Assembly (NCBI GenBank): GCA_019671135.1
Contig: JAHRHY010000008.1
Coordinates: 2,232,001 to 2,296,000, forward strand
Direction: 5' to 3'
Source: Linnemannia hyalina
Lineage: Eukaryota; Mortierellomycota; Mortierellomycetes; Mortierellales; Mortierellaceae
Length of the DNA: 64,000 nt
The notes beneath the pieces were generated by a model. That model was given only the letters and a program-made list of their open reading frames with translations, made no database searches and was not told where the DNA came from. The first letter of the stretch is position 1; each line of letters opens with the position of its first letter. The position numbers and the translations under genes are program-made. Of this stretch, positions 49,987 through 60,811 are shown one piece after another.

Positions 49987-51246
49987 TTACTTTGTACGCT
50001 TATATGATGGAATCTCCACTCCTGCAAAAATTTCACGTCGCTTATTAGTCGACTCTTCCCGTTGTTTATCCTCGACATCCATAGTAGTCATCTCCAAGAA
50101 CTGCTCTTGTAACTTTGTTATATCTCGTGCATTATGCAACATCTCATCCACTGGAATATAATCCAAGATTTGTTCCATTGCACCATTGGCATATGGAAAG
50201 TCGAAGCCATCTCTAATCCAGGCACTATGAATGGGTTCCAGATTTAACTGCAGTAGTGCCACCATCTTCTTGATGTTCATAAGTAAGAGACACAATCGCA
50301 ATTGCAAATTATATGTTTCTATCTTGGTTACCAACACTGGTTTCCTATTGTTGTGCTTCTCAAAGGTTGCTCCAAGATCTCCAAATTCGGCTTCTATCTG
50401 AGAGCGGAAACTGCCGAAAATCTTATTGTAGTTAGTTTCATCTTGTGCAAGATCTTTCCCACGGCTTTTGCGAATTGGATAACAAAAGTTTTTCTTGCTC
50501 ATGCTTGTTTCTTCTACTATTTTCTTAATGTATTGTGTGTACCCTCCATCCAATGCAATACAATCTAGCTCGTGGATGTGCTTATGTATCTTCATACCAA
50601 CCAACATAGTACCATCGTTGTTATCCTTGCAAGGTAGCGATTTAGAGACTAGTATTGCCATTCCATTGCAATCGACACACACTTGCGTTCTTACACCAGA
50701 TTTCTTCAGCTTGTAAGAGTACATGTCTGAGCTAGACTTTTCTTCACATGAAAGACGTGTATCATGACCATCCAAATGCAATGTTACATGTGGGAATAGT
50801 GGTGGATTCCTGAGTTTAGCAGAAATCAAGCGTATAGGAAATGTGGAGAACATATTCGCAAGTGCATGGTTAATATGCTTCGAATGCACATTATAGTTAG
50901 TCTTGTAGAACTCTGTATGAATGGAGTGGAAACTACTTTTTGGTATGTGGGTTGACATTCCATCCATTGCCAAGCCTGCAACTAAGTGGTACAATATCAA
51001 CAATCCTTTGTCGACTTCTCTGTATGGACCTGGATACTGCTTGAGAGACCAAATAACTACAAGAAAGTAGAATACAGGAATTGCACCTAATCTTCTTATA
51101 AGTAAGTCTTTAACAGTTTTCATGTGTGCTACTAGCTTCAACGCAGTCCTATGATTATTGGATGGTTCTTGCGTAGGCCATTCTGCATCCAAAAAAGTCC
51201 ATTCATCCTCTAACAACCGTTGAAATAGGCGCTTTAAGTTTGCCAT
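49987..51246 (-). CDS. DDE transposase W of ZW
   Basis: ATG at 51246 (MANLKRLFQRLLEDEW); upstream frame without ATG is ignored. 419 residues, aligned with Y over its length. Catalytic pattern: HVTLHLDGHDTR (Asp 159), LDCIALDGGYTQYI (Asp 233), FGSFRSQIEAEFGDLG (Glu 285). The segments YSYKLKKSG.RTQV..DCNGMA and TFEKHNNR.PVLV are shared with Y. The gene converges with Z and leaves under 40 bases between stops. Its 5' side faces the 133-bp tandem array and the right terminal repeat. No stop or shift was seen. It is the probable enzyme that joins ZW to its target; how it works together with Z is unknown. Confidence 0.85.
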   Translation of the reverse strand: MANLKRLFQRLLEDEWTFLDAEWPTQEPSNNHRTALKLVAHMKTVKDLLIRRLGAIPVFYFLVVIWSLKQYPGPYREVDKGLLILYHLVAGLAMDGMSTHIPKSSFHSIHTEFYKTNYNVHSKHINHALANMFSTFPIRLISAKLRNPPLFPHVTLHLDGHDTRLSCEEKSSSDMYSYKLKKSGVRTQVCVDCNGMAILVSKSLPCKDNNDGTMLVGMKIHKHIHELDCIALDGGYTQYIKKIVEETSMSKKNFCYPIRKSRGKDLAQDETNYNKIFGSFRSQIEAEFGDLGATFEKHNNRKPVLVTKIETYNLQLRLCLLLMNIKKMVALLQLNLEPIHSAWIRDGFDFPYANGAMEQILDYIPVDEMLHNARDITKLQEQFLEMTTMDVEDKQREESTNKRREIFAGVEIPSYKRTK

Positions 51247-51479
51247 AACTGTAATTACAACCTGGTAAACTATTAGCAAAAATTCCTTTATATAACACAC
51301 TTTTGGATTTTTTAAAACTATTAACGATAAACACGATAGGGGAGCAAGCCCCTCAACCAGATGTTAAAGTACTTCATCATGGCGGTTTTGCGACCACTTT
51401 TTTGTAACCACCAATTTTCTCCCAACCACCAAAGTATACAAACGATATTTTATAGACATTTCCTAAGTCTACATAACTT

Positions 51480-52150
51480 TTATTTATACAACTTCTTTTT
51501 TCTGTCTTGTTATCACACAAAATGCGATAGAAATGTCACAATATTCATACCCATTTGCATCACGAAATATGGGATACGTTTTAAGAAACGTCTATTTTAA
51601 ACGACATAATTATTCTGTTAACAACTTCTTTTTTCTGTCTTGTTATCACACAAAATGCGATAGAAATGTTACAATGTTCATACCCATTTGCATCACGAAA
51701 TATGTGATGTGTTTTAAGAAACGTCTATTTTTAACGACATAATTGCTCTTTAAACAACACATTTTCTCTACCTTATTATCATACAAAATGCGATAGAAAT
51801 GTTACAATGTTCATACCCATTTGCATCACGAAATATGTGATACGTTTTAAGAAACGTCTATTTTAAACGACATGATTACTCTGTTAACAACACATTTTCT
51901 CTACCTTATTATCACACAAAATGCGATAGAAATGTTACAATGTTCATACCCATTTGCATCACGAAATATGTGATGTGTTTTAAGAAACGTCTATTTTTAA
52001 CGATATAATTACTCTATTAACAACACATTTTTTCTATCTTGTTATCACACAAAATGCAATAGAAACGTTGTAATATAATAGCCATTTGCATTATAAAATA
52101 TGTGATGTGTTTTAAGAACGTCTATTTTAAACGATATAATTGTTATATCT
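51480..52150. repeat. Five tandem copies of a 133-bp AT-rich unit
   Basis: The marker AAAATGC recurs at 51519, 51652, 51785, 51918 and 52051, a regular 133-bp step. Units share TTATCACACAAAATGCGATAG, CATACCCATTTGCATCACG-like and GTTTTAAGAAACGTCTATTT-like segments and drift gradually. The array lies between the start of gene W and the right terminal repeat. It could be a promoter array, iteron-like protein binding sites or a plain satellite. Confidence 0.92.
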
Positions 52151-52331
52151 ACAACTACCCACAATACATGGTCTAATTGCGATATCTCTGTTTTTACCAT
52201 TGTCGTAATTACCTACAATCTGTATAACAATAAATGCTATAACAATTGTAAGTTAACCAAAGTGTAATAATATTAAACGTCGTGCAAATCGTGGGCTTAC
52301 CTAAAGTATGTCAACATTAAACATTGTAATA

Positions 52332-53187
52332 CTTACGAGTTTATCAAGAATGTATTAAAATTAAACATCACAATAATCACGAGGTCATCCAAAATGCGTT
52401 CATATCAAATATCATAACTGTGGTAATAACTACAGTTTGTCAGCTGTCGAATCGAATGCCGAATGTCAAATGTCGAATGTCGAATATTGTTGAGAAAGTG
52501 TAGCAATAACGCCATTAAAAACGTATCAGCTACCCTTTCTTTCCAACAACCAATGTTTGTTAAAGCCACTATGCTACTTTTTTAAAAAATCGGGATCCAA
52601 CTTTTTTTTAAAACTACCACTACATCATCACCAGTATCACGAGTGCTATATTGGATATACACATAGGATATATCATGAAAAGGAGATATTAGTAACCATC
52701 GCTAATTATATAAACACGAAAACAAATGCTCTACTAGGAGGCCATCCATGTTCGGCTCCACCAACCATAGACTACAGTATAAAAATATCTGTCAACCCCT
52801 ATTAAAACAGTGTGTTCCTTGAGAGTACAACAAATCTCATCAGCTTTTTCCTTCCACCAGTCTCCATTTTCTACATTCACCACCACTACTTTGTAACATC
52901 ATCTACTTTAGCTGAGAAAGCCTTGGACATGATCATCTCATATTGGATCCTAGATATTACAGATAGTAATTTCCTTTCCAATATGAGATGATCATGTCCA
53001 AGGCTTTCTCAGCTAAAGTAGATGATGTTACAAAGTAGTGGTGGTGAATGTAGAAAATGGAGACTGGTGGAAGGAAAAAGCTGATGAGATTTGTTGTACT
53101 CTCAAGGAACACACTGTTTTAATAGGTGTTGACAGATATTTTTATACTGTAGTCTATGGTTGGTGGAGCCGAACATGGATGGCCTCC
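52332..53187 (+). repeat. ZW terminal direct repeat, right copy (856 bp)
   Basis: Same orientation as the left copy. Ends GGCCTCC against CTTGGGACTTG of the Helitron helicase frame. Directly upstream is unique AT-rich sequence of about 180 bp after the tandem array. Confidence 0.93.
52737..53187. repeat. 451-bp palindrome with 31-nt loop, orientation 2 (inverted)
   Basis: Arms 52737-52946 and 52978-53187, with one mismatch in the left arm (CCCC against CACC in GTCAAC.CCTATT). The loop 52947-52977 is the exact reverse complement of the loop at 48332-48362. Confidence 0.96.
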
Positions 53188-56100
53188 TTGGGACTTGTTA
53201 ATAGTCATTGCAAAGGCAGGTCGGATAGGGAACTGGAGTCGACGGAACTTGAACGGCATATCGAGATCAGAAGGGCAGATCGGGATGCGGGAAAGGAATA
53301 CTTGATTGCCGGCATGTGTTCCTGTAATGATAGTGGCTCCCAAGACGTACCGGGAGAGAGACGTACATATCAGTCGTGTACCATTGCAAAGTCCTTCCTG
53401 GGGCATAAGGTTTCGAAGGAGTATGACAGGGCAACCCACGGTCAATCTTAGGCAGTGAGGAGGGAGCGAAGACGACTTGAGGCCGTTCAGAAACTCAATA
53501 GGAAACAGAGCGTCCACTCTATCGTCCTCTTTATCGATGATGGAGTCCTGCGAGAGAAACTCCTTTGATTCTCCTTGTATGGTCGACATGATGTGGTTGT
53601 TGACTTCATCGACGTTGTCGTTTGTTGGACAGAGCACTGCGCGCTGATTGAGATACTGGGTATTGCCAATATTGTGCTGGAGATCAGGGTAGACTTTGGC
53701 AATAAGATCGTCAATGTTGGCATTGGCTGGCATCACCATCTGGGGTGGGAGTGTGATGTTGGTGGAGATTCCATTGTCTAGAGACGGGCCGGGAACTGTT
53801 CCTTCTCCGACTTGAAGAAGCCAGTTTGCAAACCCGGTTTGTTCCTCGATGTCGGGAGCGTTGGCATTTCTGAGAAGGCGCATGTTGACGGAAAGATGGA
53901 GGTGTTGGATGTGTTGCCAGAGTGGAGATCGTTTAAAGCAGGCTCCAATGGTTTCCTCTCTGCGTCCTTGCTTGACAACTGGAGGAATCTGCCTAAAGTC
54001 GCCGCCAAAGACCATGAGCTTTCCTCCAAAGGGATGGTGTTCGTTCTCAGGGTCCACAGTTTTCATTAGGTCTTTGAGAGTGCGGTCTACAGCCTCGAAG
54101 ATATGCCGATGTGTCATAGGAGCTTCGTCCCAGACAACGATCTTGGCCTGGATGAGAAGATCTGCAACTTCTGACCTGTGATTGACTGAACAAACACTGT
54201 CCTCGTGGGTAGGGACGGGAATCTTAAAGCGCGAGTGAGCGGTTCTTCCGCCTTGTAGAAGTAATGCGGCAATTCCAGATCCGGCGACGGCAAGAGCGAT
54301 ATCGTGATTTGACCGGACCATAGATAGGATAAGGGAGTAAAGGAAGGTCTTCCCTGTGCCTGCGGGACCATCGATGAAGTACGTCTCGGAAGTGTTCATC
54401 TCATAGGAGCGCTTGATTCGGTCGTATGCTTCCCTCTGATTCCCATTGAGTGACTGCTCCATCACGGCGAAATCTTCTGCGCTGGGCAAAGGGTAATTCA
54501 ACTCGTCTGCAATAAATGCATTTACGTTGGGACCATGCTGCTCCAGTATGACGGGCTCGGGCATGCCTTCATAGTCGTGGAGAGTCTTGCCGAGGTTTCT
54601 CAGGAGGACTTGTAAGTGGATCAGCGCAGCATTTGCACGCTGGTCTGCAAAGGATATCCGCTGCTCAGGACTGGTAGCGTCACGTTCCCTTGGACGGAGA
54701 TCATCAGACAGTGCATCGCGAAAGGTGGTCCAAAGCTGAGCAGGATTTGTCGGGTTGCAAAAGGCAAGGATCTTTGCAAAAAGAGAGCGGAGTTGGTATC
54801 CCGTTTGACTGACAGCGGCATCCCGAAGACAGTTCTCCCATTCGCGATCGTCTTGAAGCATGCCAAGGGCGATGCAAGCGGCCTTGAACGTAGGGTGGAC
54901 CTCGTTTTCGACTGTTCTCAGGTCCTCAAACGATATAGGACTTGGCACCGAGAGCAGTAACAACCGCAAATAAAACAGATCGCCTGCGGTATCATGCACA
55001 AAAAACAGTCGGCCGACTGTACATCCTCTCTCCCTGAGCTTCCATCGCTTCTCGCTCTTGAGGTAAACGTGGGTTTGAGGAAAGTTGTGGTACTTTGAAG
55101 GCGGCTCATCAGGATGGTGACGGTTATAGTCGAAGAATGCAGTCAGCGTACTGCGCTCCAGTGCGGCTCTCTCTAGGACATCAGCGATGGGTTCGTCCGA
55201 GCGGAAGGCATGCATGAACTGACCGGGGAGATGCAAATGCAACCTGGTGACGGATGGATAGGCACTGTGCAGGCGAAATCCAAATATGCGCCAAGCAGAC
55301 TCGGAAGCAGAGACGTAGCGACCGTCGATGAAATCAATGATCTCATTGGCTTCTTGCACAGGAAGATCACCGGCGACCTGAGTTCCGTCTTGTGCCGGCT
55401 GTTGGACCACAACAGTGGCTCGATCATGGCCCTTGTAGACGTACTTGTACAGATACTTGACGGCAGTGGAAGAGGTGCAGCTTTCGACATTAATGTGGGC
55501 GCCGTACTTTGCGGCCAGATAGGGGTTATGCGGAACGACCCAACGGTTGTCAATCTCGAAATCTCCCCGGCCATCGATCCTGATCGTCCTTCCATCCATG
55601 CGGCGCCGGTACTGCGGATATCCATTTGGTCCGTTTGTAGTGTTCGCGAGGAAGGGCTTGGGATAGCCTTTGGTACACACGCCGTTCTCCATGCATGGGG
55701 AGTTCCTATTTGCCGGTCCACATGGGCCATGGATCATTGTTCTCTTGACGGTCTCGTAGGCAGCTGGGTGCGTTTCAGGATCGGGAATCTCAGCAGATAT
55801 GTATTTGTCGTAGTCTGCAGGCAATCCAGGCTTGTGCTCAGGGCTCATGATGAGCAGAATGTGTGCGTGGGGTAGTCCACGCTTCTGGAACTCAATAACA
55901 TGAATCATGCCGACAACCTTTCCAAGGACTTGCTTTTTCAACAGATCATGTGGGAGTTCCTTCAGCTTGATGTGAAAGACGCGTGTCGTCAGGTCCGGGC
56001 GGTCAGCCGCTGTCTGGTTTGGGAAAAGTTCTGACGTGATTTCGGGCCACTTGGGGTTACAGGTAAAAGTGACGAAATAATCCGGTGTCGATTCGAAGGC

Positions 56101-58514
56101 ACGGACAATGGCCATTGCATCTTGGTACAGCTGCTGCATGTATCGGGGTCCGCTGACATAACTTGAAGGGAGGACGACCCGTCTTTCAACGGCAGCGGCG
56201 TCGACATCCCCAGCATTGACCGCATCCTGTAAGCCTGTGGAGATATCATGTCCAAAAAATAAATAATAATAATAATAATTAGAATTCTGAGAATGATCAA
56301 TGCACCCTCAACATCTCAAAAATGGTTCCCTTGATTACCTGAGTAGAGCTCAATACGAAGGGTCTGCTGATTATGCTTCAGAAAGTTGAGGCGATTCATG
56401 TCCATGGTGCAAAACATGTCAACCATCAATTGCTGAAAGAGGCGTCTTGAACGGAACATGTACTCGCTGCTATCGCCAATGCGGTATTGGAGGCGATAGG
56501 CGAAGAAATCCATCATGGTGATCCTGTGAGTATAGTTTCCCGGAGCATGCTCCTCATCGCCTTCACCCTCGTCGTCTTCACCTTCACCCTCATTGTTGAG
56601 ACCCATTGCAGCTTGAGGATCAGCGTCGCCTAGGTGATTGTCGAGGATTTCATCATTATCGCCCTGGTCGATCTGCTCCTCGAGGTCGTTCTCGACGTCA
56701 TCGTCGTCGTTGTCGCCAAGGTCCATATTGTCGTTGTTGTTGTCGTTGTCGTTGTTGTTGCCGTTGTTGTCAATGTCCATCTCATTAGCATTGGCTTGAT
56801 CCAATAGTGGCTGTAGATTATGAGGTGGAACTGGATGTCGATAAGCAAGTTGTGGATCTAGGACATGCTGCAAGACATCTTCCGGAGGTTGAGGGTTGTT
56901 TCGAGTGAGTCCTAGGTGATATCCATCCTCCCCACGTAGAAACAACAGCGGGTAACAGAGAGGAAAGTATAACTGGTGCAGTGCTGAGACCTGATGAAGG
57001 CGGTTGTTGTGAAGCTGGATGATTATATCCCGATTCCCAGGTGCATCTGTTGCATCGCCAGGAAGAATGGCGGCGAATTCATCGGCGGTGGGTCGATTGT
57101 AGCGTCTCGCGTCACCCGCCCTCTGACAAACGATCTTTAAGCCCAGAACCGGTGCATCGTCCGCTCGAATACGCTGTCCGATGGTCTTGAACCTCTTGGC
57201 GTACGGATTGTGCCTGTACATGAGGCGATGAAGGATGCGGATAATCCTTCTGTCCTTGTCTCGGTCTCGTGCTTGCACACCATCCCCGCCGTTTGGAAGA
57301 GCCTGGTTCCTTGACCCATAGATGAAATCCAAGCGTCGATCGACTTCAGCGTCCTGGTCCGAGTCGTGAAAATAAATCTGGGCAAACTGAGGTTGTTGGG
57401 CGTTTGGTGGGAGAATACCGCCGATCTTGTGGTAAAGCTGGCCCTTGACTTGAAAGGTATTTGGGCCTCTGCCAGGCGGTCGCCGCATGTCACGGTACTT
57501 TGTACTGGTGCCAAAGGATGCAAAAGCAAAGGCATTGTTGAAGGTCCGTGTGTTTGCCAGAAATCGCTTGGAGAGAGGGGTATCGCCTCTAAACAGTTCT
57601 TGTAATTCGGCAGGGGGAGCTTCAATAGTCGGCATTTTGACTCTTCCTTGGAGGCAACACATAGAGAAACGCGGAGTTACGACCGCACATCCGACGCGTT
57701 CCTGGATATATTCAGAAGATAGAAAAAAAAGTTAGGAATCTAAAAAAAATGCAGAAGATGTTTTAAAAAAAATGACTGATATTATATTGTTACCTCTCTC
57801 CAATGTAAGGCGCCACAGTGAGAGCAAACGACGTTCATCCGATCCAGGGCCTTGTATTCTGTATCATCTTGTTCCTTGCAAGCAGCCATTCCATTTCCGA
57901 ACACACGTACAGCAGGAGCATCAGGAATAGCAGGAGCGGCGGCAGGAGCGGCAGGAATAACAGGAATAGCAGGAATAGCAGCAGCGGCAGAGACTATAGG
58001 AGCAGCAGGAGTGGCAGGAACAGTATGGGCAGCAGGAGCAATAGGAGCAGCAATGAGCAGGTATCGTCGATTCATAGGACAATCCTTGTGACTTTTGCGA
58101 CTATGGCCAAGCCGTCCGCAAGATTGACACTTTAGAGCAGAATGAGGAGTAGCAGCGATAGGAGTAATTGAGGCAGCCGGAGAAATGGAAATAGCATGCC
58201 TGCGAGAGCCTTCCGCAGCTTCTTGATTGATTCGATCTTCTTGTCGTCGGCGTTCCATATCTCTTTGGGCGTCTTGGGCTATATCACTTGGGATAGTTAT
58301 GGAGTTTGATGGTCTGTCCCTCCCCATAAACAAAAGAAAACGATAGAAAAGGTCACATTTCTTTAGCAACAGGAGCGGTTACACTTTATAACCTTTTCAT
58401 TCTCATTTGCTCATACCTTTTTTTGTAGAGGCGGCATTTCGTTGAGGTATTTCGAGAATGTCCTGGTTGCTTGCAGCTTGCGCATAAACGCATAACATTG
58501 GTGGCCGATAACAT
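53188..58514 (-). CDS. Helitron Rep-helicase, spliced, 3' end lost to ZW insertion
   Basis: Proposed exons on the minus strand: 58514-58417 (MLSATNVMRLC, zinc knuckle CASCKQPGHSRNTSTKC), 58319-57794 (second knuckle CQSCGRLGHSRKSHKDC, Ala/Pro-rich linker, VVCSHCGALHWRE), 57701-56339 (RFSMCCLQGRVKMP; N-terminal Helitron domain with an acidic Asn-rich linker) and 56234-53188. All joins keep frame; the first exon is the least certain. The Rep part has FQKRGLPHAHILLI (HUH) and VKYLYKYVYKGHD (the two-tyrosine motif). The helicase part has FIDGPAGTGKTFLYSLIL (Walker A), VWDEAPMTHRH and VFGGDFRQIPPVV, ending FAMTINKSQ where the ZW palindrome begins. The last helicase motif and the Helitron 3' end are therefore absent, and this copy cannot make a full enzyme. 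Helitrons move by a rolling-circle-like process using this protein. Confidence 0.9.
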
Positions 58515-58941
58515 TTTGGAAATGTGAGGTGTTTAAGTGTCTGTTGATAGGGAATGAAAGGAAAAATGATGTTGGAGCGCGCGTAGATTGAGACAGCTTA
58601 TTATATGTTTATTACAACAGGCTCTAAAAGAGATACCATCCTCTTTCTCTTCTCTTTCGCCTTTATGTTTATCCATCCCATCGTTTTTTTCTCCATTTCT
58701 CCTTTATTTTCTAGGCTGGACATGCTCTCTGGTTGATGGTTGATGGTTGATTAGATGGGCCGGTTCAAGAAACTATAAAGACCAATAATGAATAGGTTCG
58801 TGTAGCCTTGAAGGCCTTTAGCCGCCTGCTCTATGCTCTATTTCCTTTATGAGTTGTTCAAATGAATAAAATAACTGAAAAAAAATAGCCCGGAGCTTCA
58901 TCATTTTTTTAATGTTTTATTTTTATTAATATTTATGGGAA
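58515..58941. other. No gene recognised
   Basis: AT-rich upstream region of the Helitron gene and 3' side of the next frame. A Helitron 5' end (TC after a target A) was sought but none can be singled out. Confidence 0.4.
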
Positions 58942-59952
58942 TTAGTTCTGTAATACAGCTGAAAGTAATAGTTGTGATGAACAGGTGGGACATACAATGG
59001 CCATGCATCCAGAAGCAGTATCCATGGTGGAGGGCATTGGAGAGGTCCACTCGGGCAACAAAGTGCTTGAAGTGCTTGCATGACTGGAAGAGGAGCTTTG
59101 TGTTGATATGACTTGTGTTAATGGCCTCTGCAGATCATCCTCGCTTTCATCGTCGAGTTGGATTGACTCCGAACTGGAAACGCTTTTCCAACCTGGGCGC
59201 CGCCTTATGAGCGGCTCATCCTCGCTATTGCTATCCTCATAATCATCCACCACAATGGTAGACTGACTTGTTGTGTTTGGATCCTGATCCTGAACGACCT
59301 CAGCGAATGCAGCGAGGTCATCGTCGTTGTCGTCTATGATCGATTCGTCCTCGCTATCATTAACATCCACCACAATGGTAGACTGACTTGTCGTGTTTGG
59401 ATCCTGATCCTGATCGACCTCAGCAAGTGCAGCGAGGATGTCGTCGTCTGAGATGGTGTCAAAGATGGCTTCATAGTAGTTGACGCTGTAGGAATAATGC
59501 TTTTGAGTATTGTTGATCCTTGCACTTGTCGTTTGCTTCCCTTTATAGTATGGGCAGCGTCGACTCGTCGATCTTTGGTGGTCGGTTCCACGACACTTGG
59601 AACACCTGCTGATGGAGGAAGACGGGGAGGAAGAAGAGGGAGAGGAGGAAGAGTAAGGAGTAATGGCCTTGGGTTTGGGTTTAGTGTTATTGATGGTGCG
59701 GCGCTTGATGGAGCGCTTGGTGTGTTTGGTAGGAAGAGAGTAGGGAGCGAAGGAAACAGAGGGAGCGGTAGCAGTAGAGCTGGTGGCAGTGTGCCGGGCG
59801 GAAAGGGGAGAGAACGTGACCGACTTGGTCATCTGCGACCTTGTTGAATTCATTGCCTTGGTTCGTTTATATCCTGTAAAGGTCGCAGGGGGAGAGACAT
59901 TGGAGGTGGATGTTGAAGTAAGAGCGACACGGCGAGAGCGAGTGGAAGGCAT
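58942..59952 (-). CDS. Ser/Asp-rich protein with one zinc-knuckle-like motif
   Basis: 336 residues from ATG 59952 (MPSTRSRRVAL). The first 115 residues are Ser/Thr/Lys-rich and basic. A motif RCSKCRGTDHQRSTSRRCP (Cys 117, Cys 120, His 125, Cys 133) resembles the knuckles at the start of Helitron proteins in this window. Residues about 165-240 hold a two-fold internal duplication (AEVDQDQDPNTTSQSTIVV and AEVVQDQDPNTTSQSTIVV). The C-terminal part is Ser-rich and acidic. It may be a detached first exon or an accessory gene of a Helitron; no catalytic domain is present. Compositional bias makes the function unreadable. Confidence 0.5.
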   Translation of the reverse strand: MPSTRSRRVALTSTSTSNVSPPATFTGYKRTKAMNSTRSQMTKSVTFSPLSARHTATSSTATAPSVSFAPYSLPTKHTKRSIKRRTINNTKPKPKAITPYSSSSPSSSSPSSSISRCSKCRGTDHQRSTSRRCPYYKGKQTTSARINNTQKHYSYSVNYYEAIFDTISDDDILAALAEVDQDQDPNTTSQSTIVVDVNDSEDESIIDDNDDDLAAFAEVVQDQDPNTTSQSTIVVDDYEDSNSEDEPLIRRRPGWKSVSSSESIQLDDESEDDLQRPLTQVISTQSSSSSHASTSSTLLPEWTSPMPSTMDTASGCMAIVCPTCSSQLLLSAVLQN

Positions 59953-59968
59953 GCTGGCTACTGACAGA

Positions 59969-59970
<2 letters not shown>

Positions 59971-60000
<30 letters not shown>

Positions 60001-60038
60001 GAGGTAAGGAAAGGAAAGGAAAGGAAAGGAAAGGAAAT
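59971..60038. repeat. Poly-A run (26 A) and GGAAA microsatellite
   Basis: 26 consecutive A (59971-59996), then about six units of AAGGA to 60038. It lies just upstream of the start of the minus-strand frame at 59952. Confidence 0.9.
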
Positions 60039-60451
60039 ATTCTTGTCCGAAAAAAAGAGAAAGAAAAAGCCATCGGCTCTACTCTCTACATTCTCCATTT
60101 CCGCATTTTTAACATGCTTACCGGCAGATCAGTTTACCGGTATGGCTCTCATTCCGCATTTTAACATGCTTACCGGAAGATCTGCTTACCGGTAGATCTG
60201 CTTACCGGTATGGCTCTCATCGCATCCCACATCCATCTATCATTTTCTCATTTTTAATTAACTTTCATTTTAATTAACTTTAAGCTAAAAAAAAAAACGC
60301 ACACAACACACACAAACACTTACACACACACTACATATACACCATACACACCATACACACACCACAACACCATGAGAAAGAGAAAGAGGGAACATCACAT
60401 GATTTACGATAAGTCAGGTGATGGAGATAACGATTTTGTATTAGTAAGATA
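60039..60451. other. Non-coding stretch with ACCGGTA-containing repeats and an ACAC-rich tract
   Basis: About 60104-60221 holds repeated segments CATGCTTACCGG, AGATCTGCTTACCGGTA and ACCGGTATGGCTCTCAT, partly tandem. About 60296-60370 is rich in ACAC. No gene. It ends at the A/T dinucleotide where a Helitron 3' end abuts. Confidence 0.6.
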
Positions 60452-60479
60452 CTAGCAAGTGGCCGCGGCTACGCCGCGG
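60452..60479 (-). other. Helitron 3' terminus: hairpin plus CTAG end
   Basis: On the minus strand the sequence reads CCGCGGC-GTA-GCCGCGG (a perfect 7-bp stem, 60463-60479), then CACTTGCTAG followed by T. Helitrons end in CTRR with a GC-rich hairpin some 10 bases before the end and insert between A and T; all three features are met. It belongs to the decayed Helitron on its right. Confidence 0.82.
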
Positions 60480-60811
60480 ACGCTGCGCCGGTTTCTCGAT
60501 TCCCAGGTTTGGTGTGTAAGGGCTAGAGGTGTTGCCGACCTGGGGTCTTTTCTCATTCATTTTGGATGTGTCTTGACTTCAAAGGGGGGAAAATAATATT
60601 AGGAATAAAAAAGTGAGCCAGCAAAAAGGATGAGAGGACTGATCTAAAGAACGGGCGAGCATTGTTCACTCTTTTAACATTTTGATCGATTCTATGGTGT
60701 AGGGTATGATTACGGAACTCTCTTATAGACATCACTTCTAGTGTATGTGCCCTCAAGCTCGGGGATGCTGCCATGGATCATATGAACTTTGACATTTTTG
60801 ATGTCTGCGCA

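Larger units (their letters stand above)
47717..53187. mobile_element. ZW element: DDE transposon with 856-bp direct repeats ending in palindromes
   Basis: Direct repeats at 47717-48572 and 52332-53187 enclose gene Z (+), gene W (-) and a tandem array. Each repeat is 405 bp of AT-rich sequence followed by a 451-bp palindrome. The right edge, GGCCTC then CTTG, lies inside a Helitron helicase reading frame, which shows it was an insertion. The left edge is obscured by copy 5 of the 494-bp unit, so the full left end and its target duplication are not visible. W is homologous to Y of XY. Confidence 0.82.

Noticed and set aside
51480..52150. The 133-bp array as a CRISPR-like structure
   Set aside because: There are no short identical repeats with unique spacers; the whole unit repeats and drifts, and the genome is eukaryotic.
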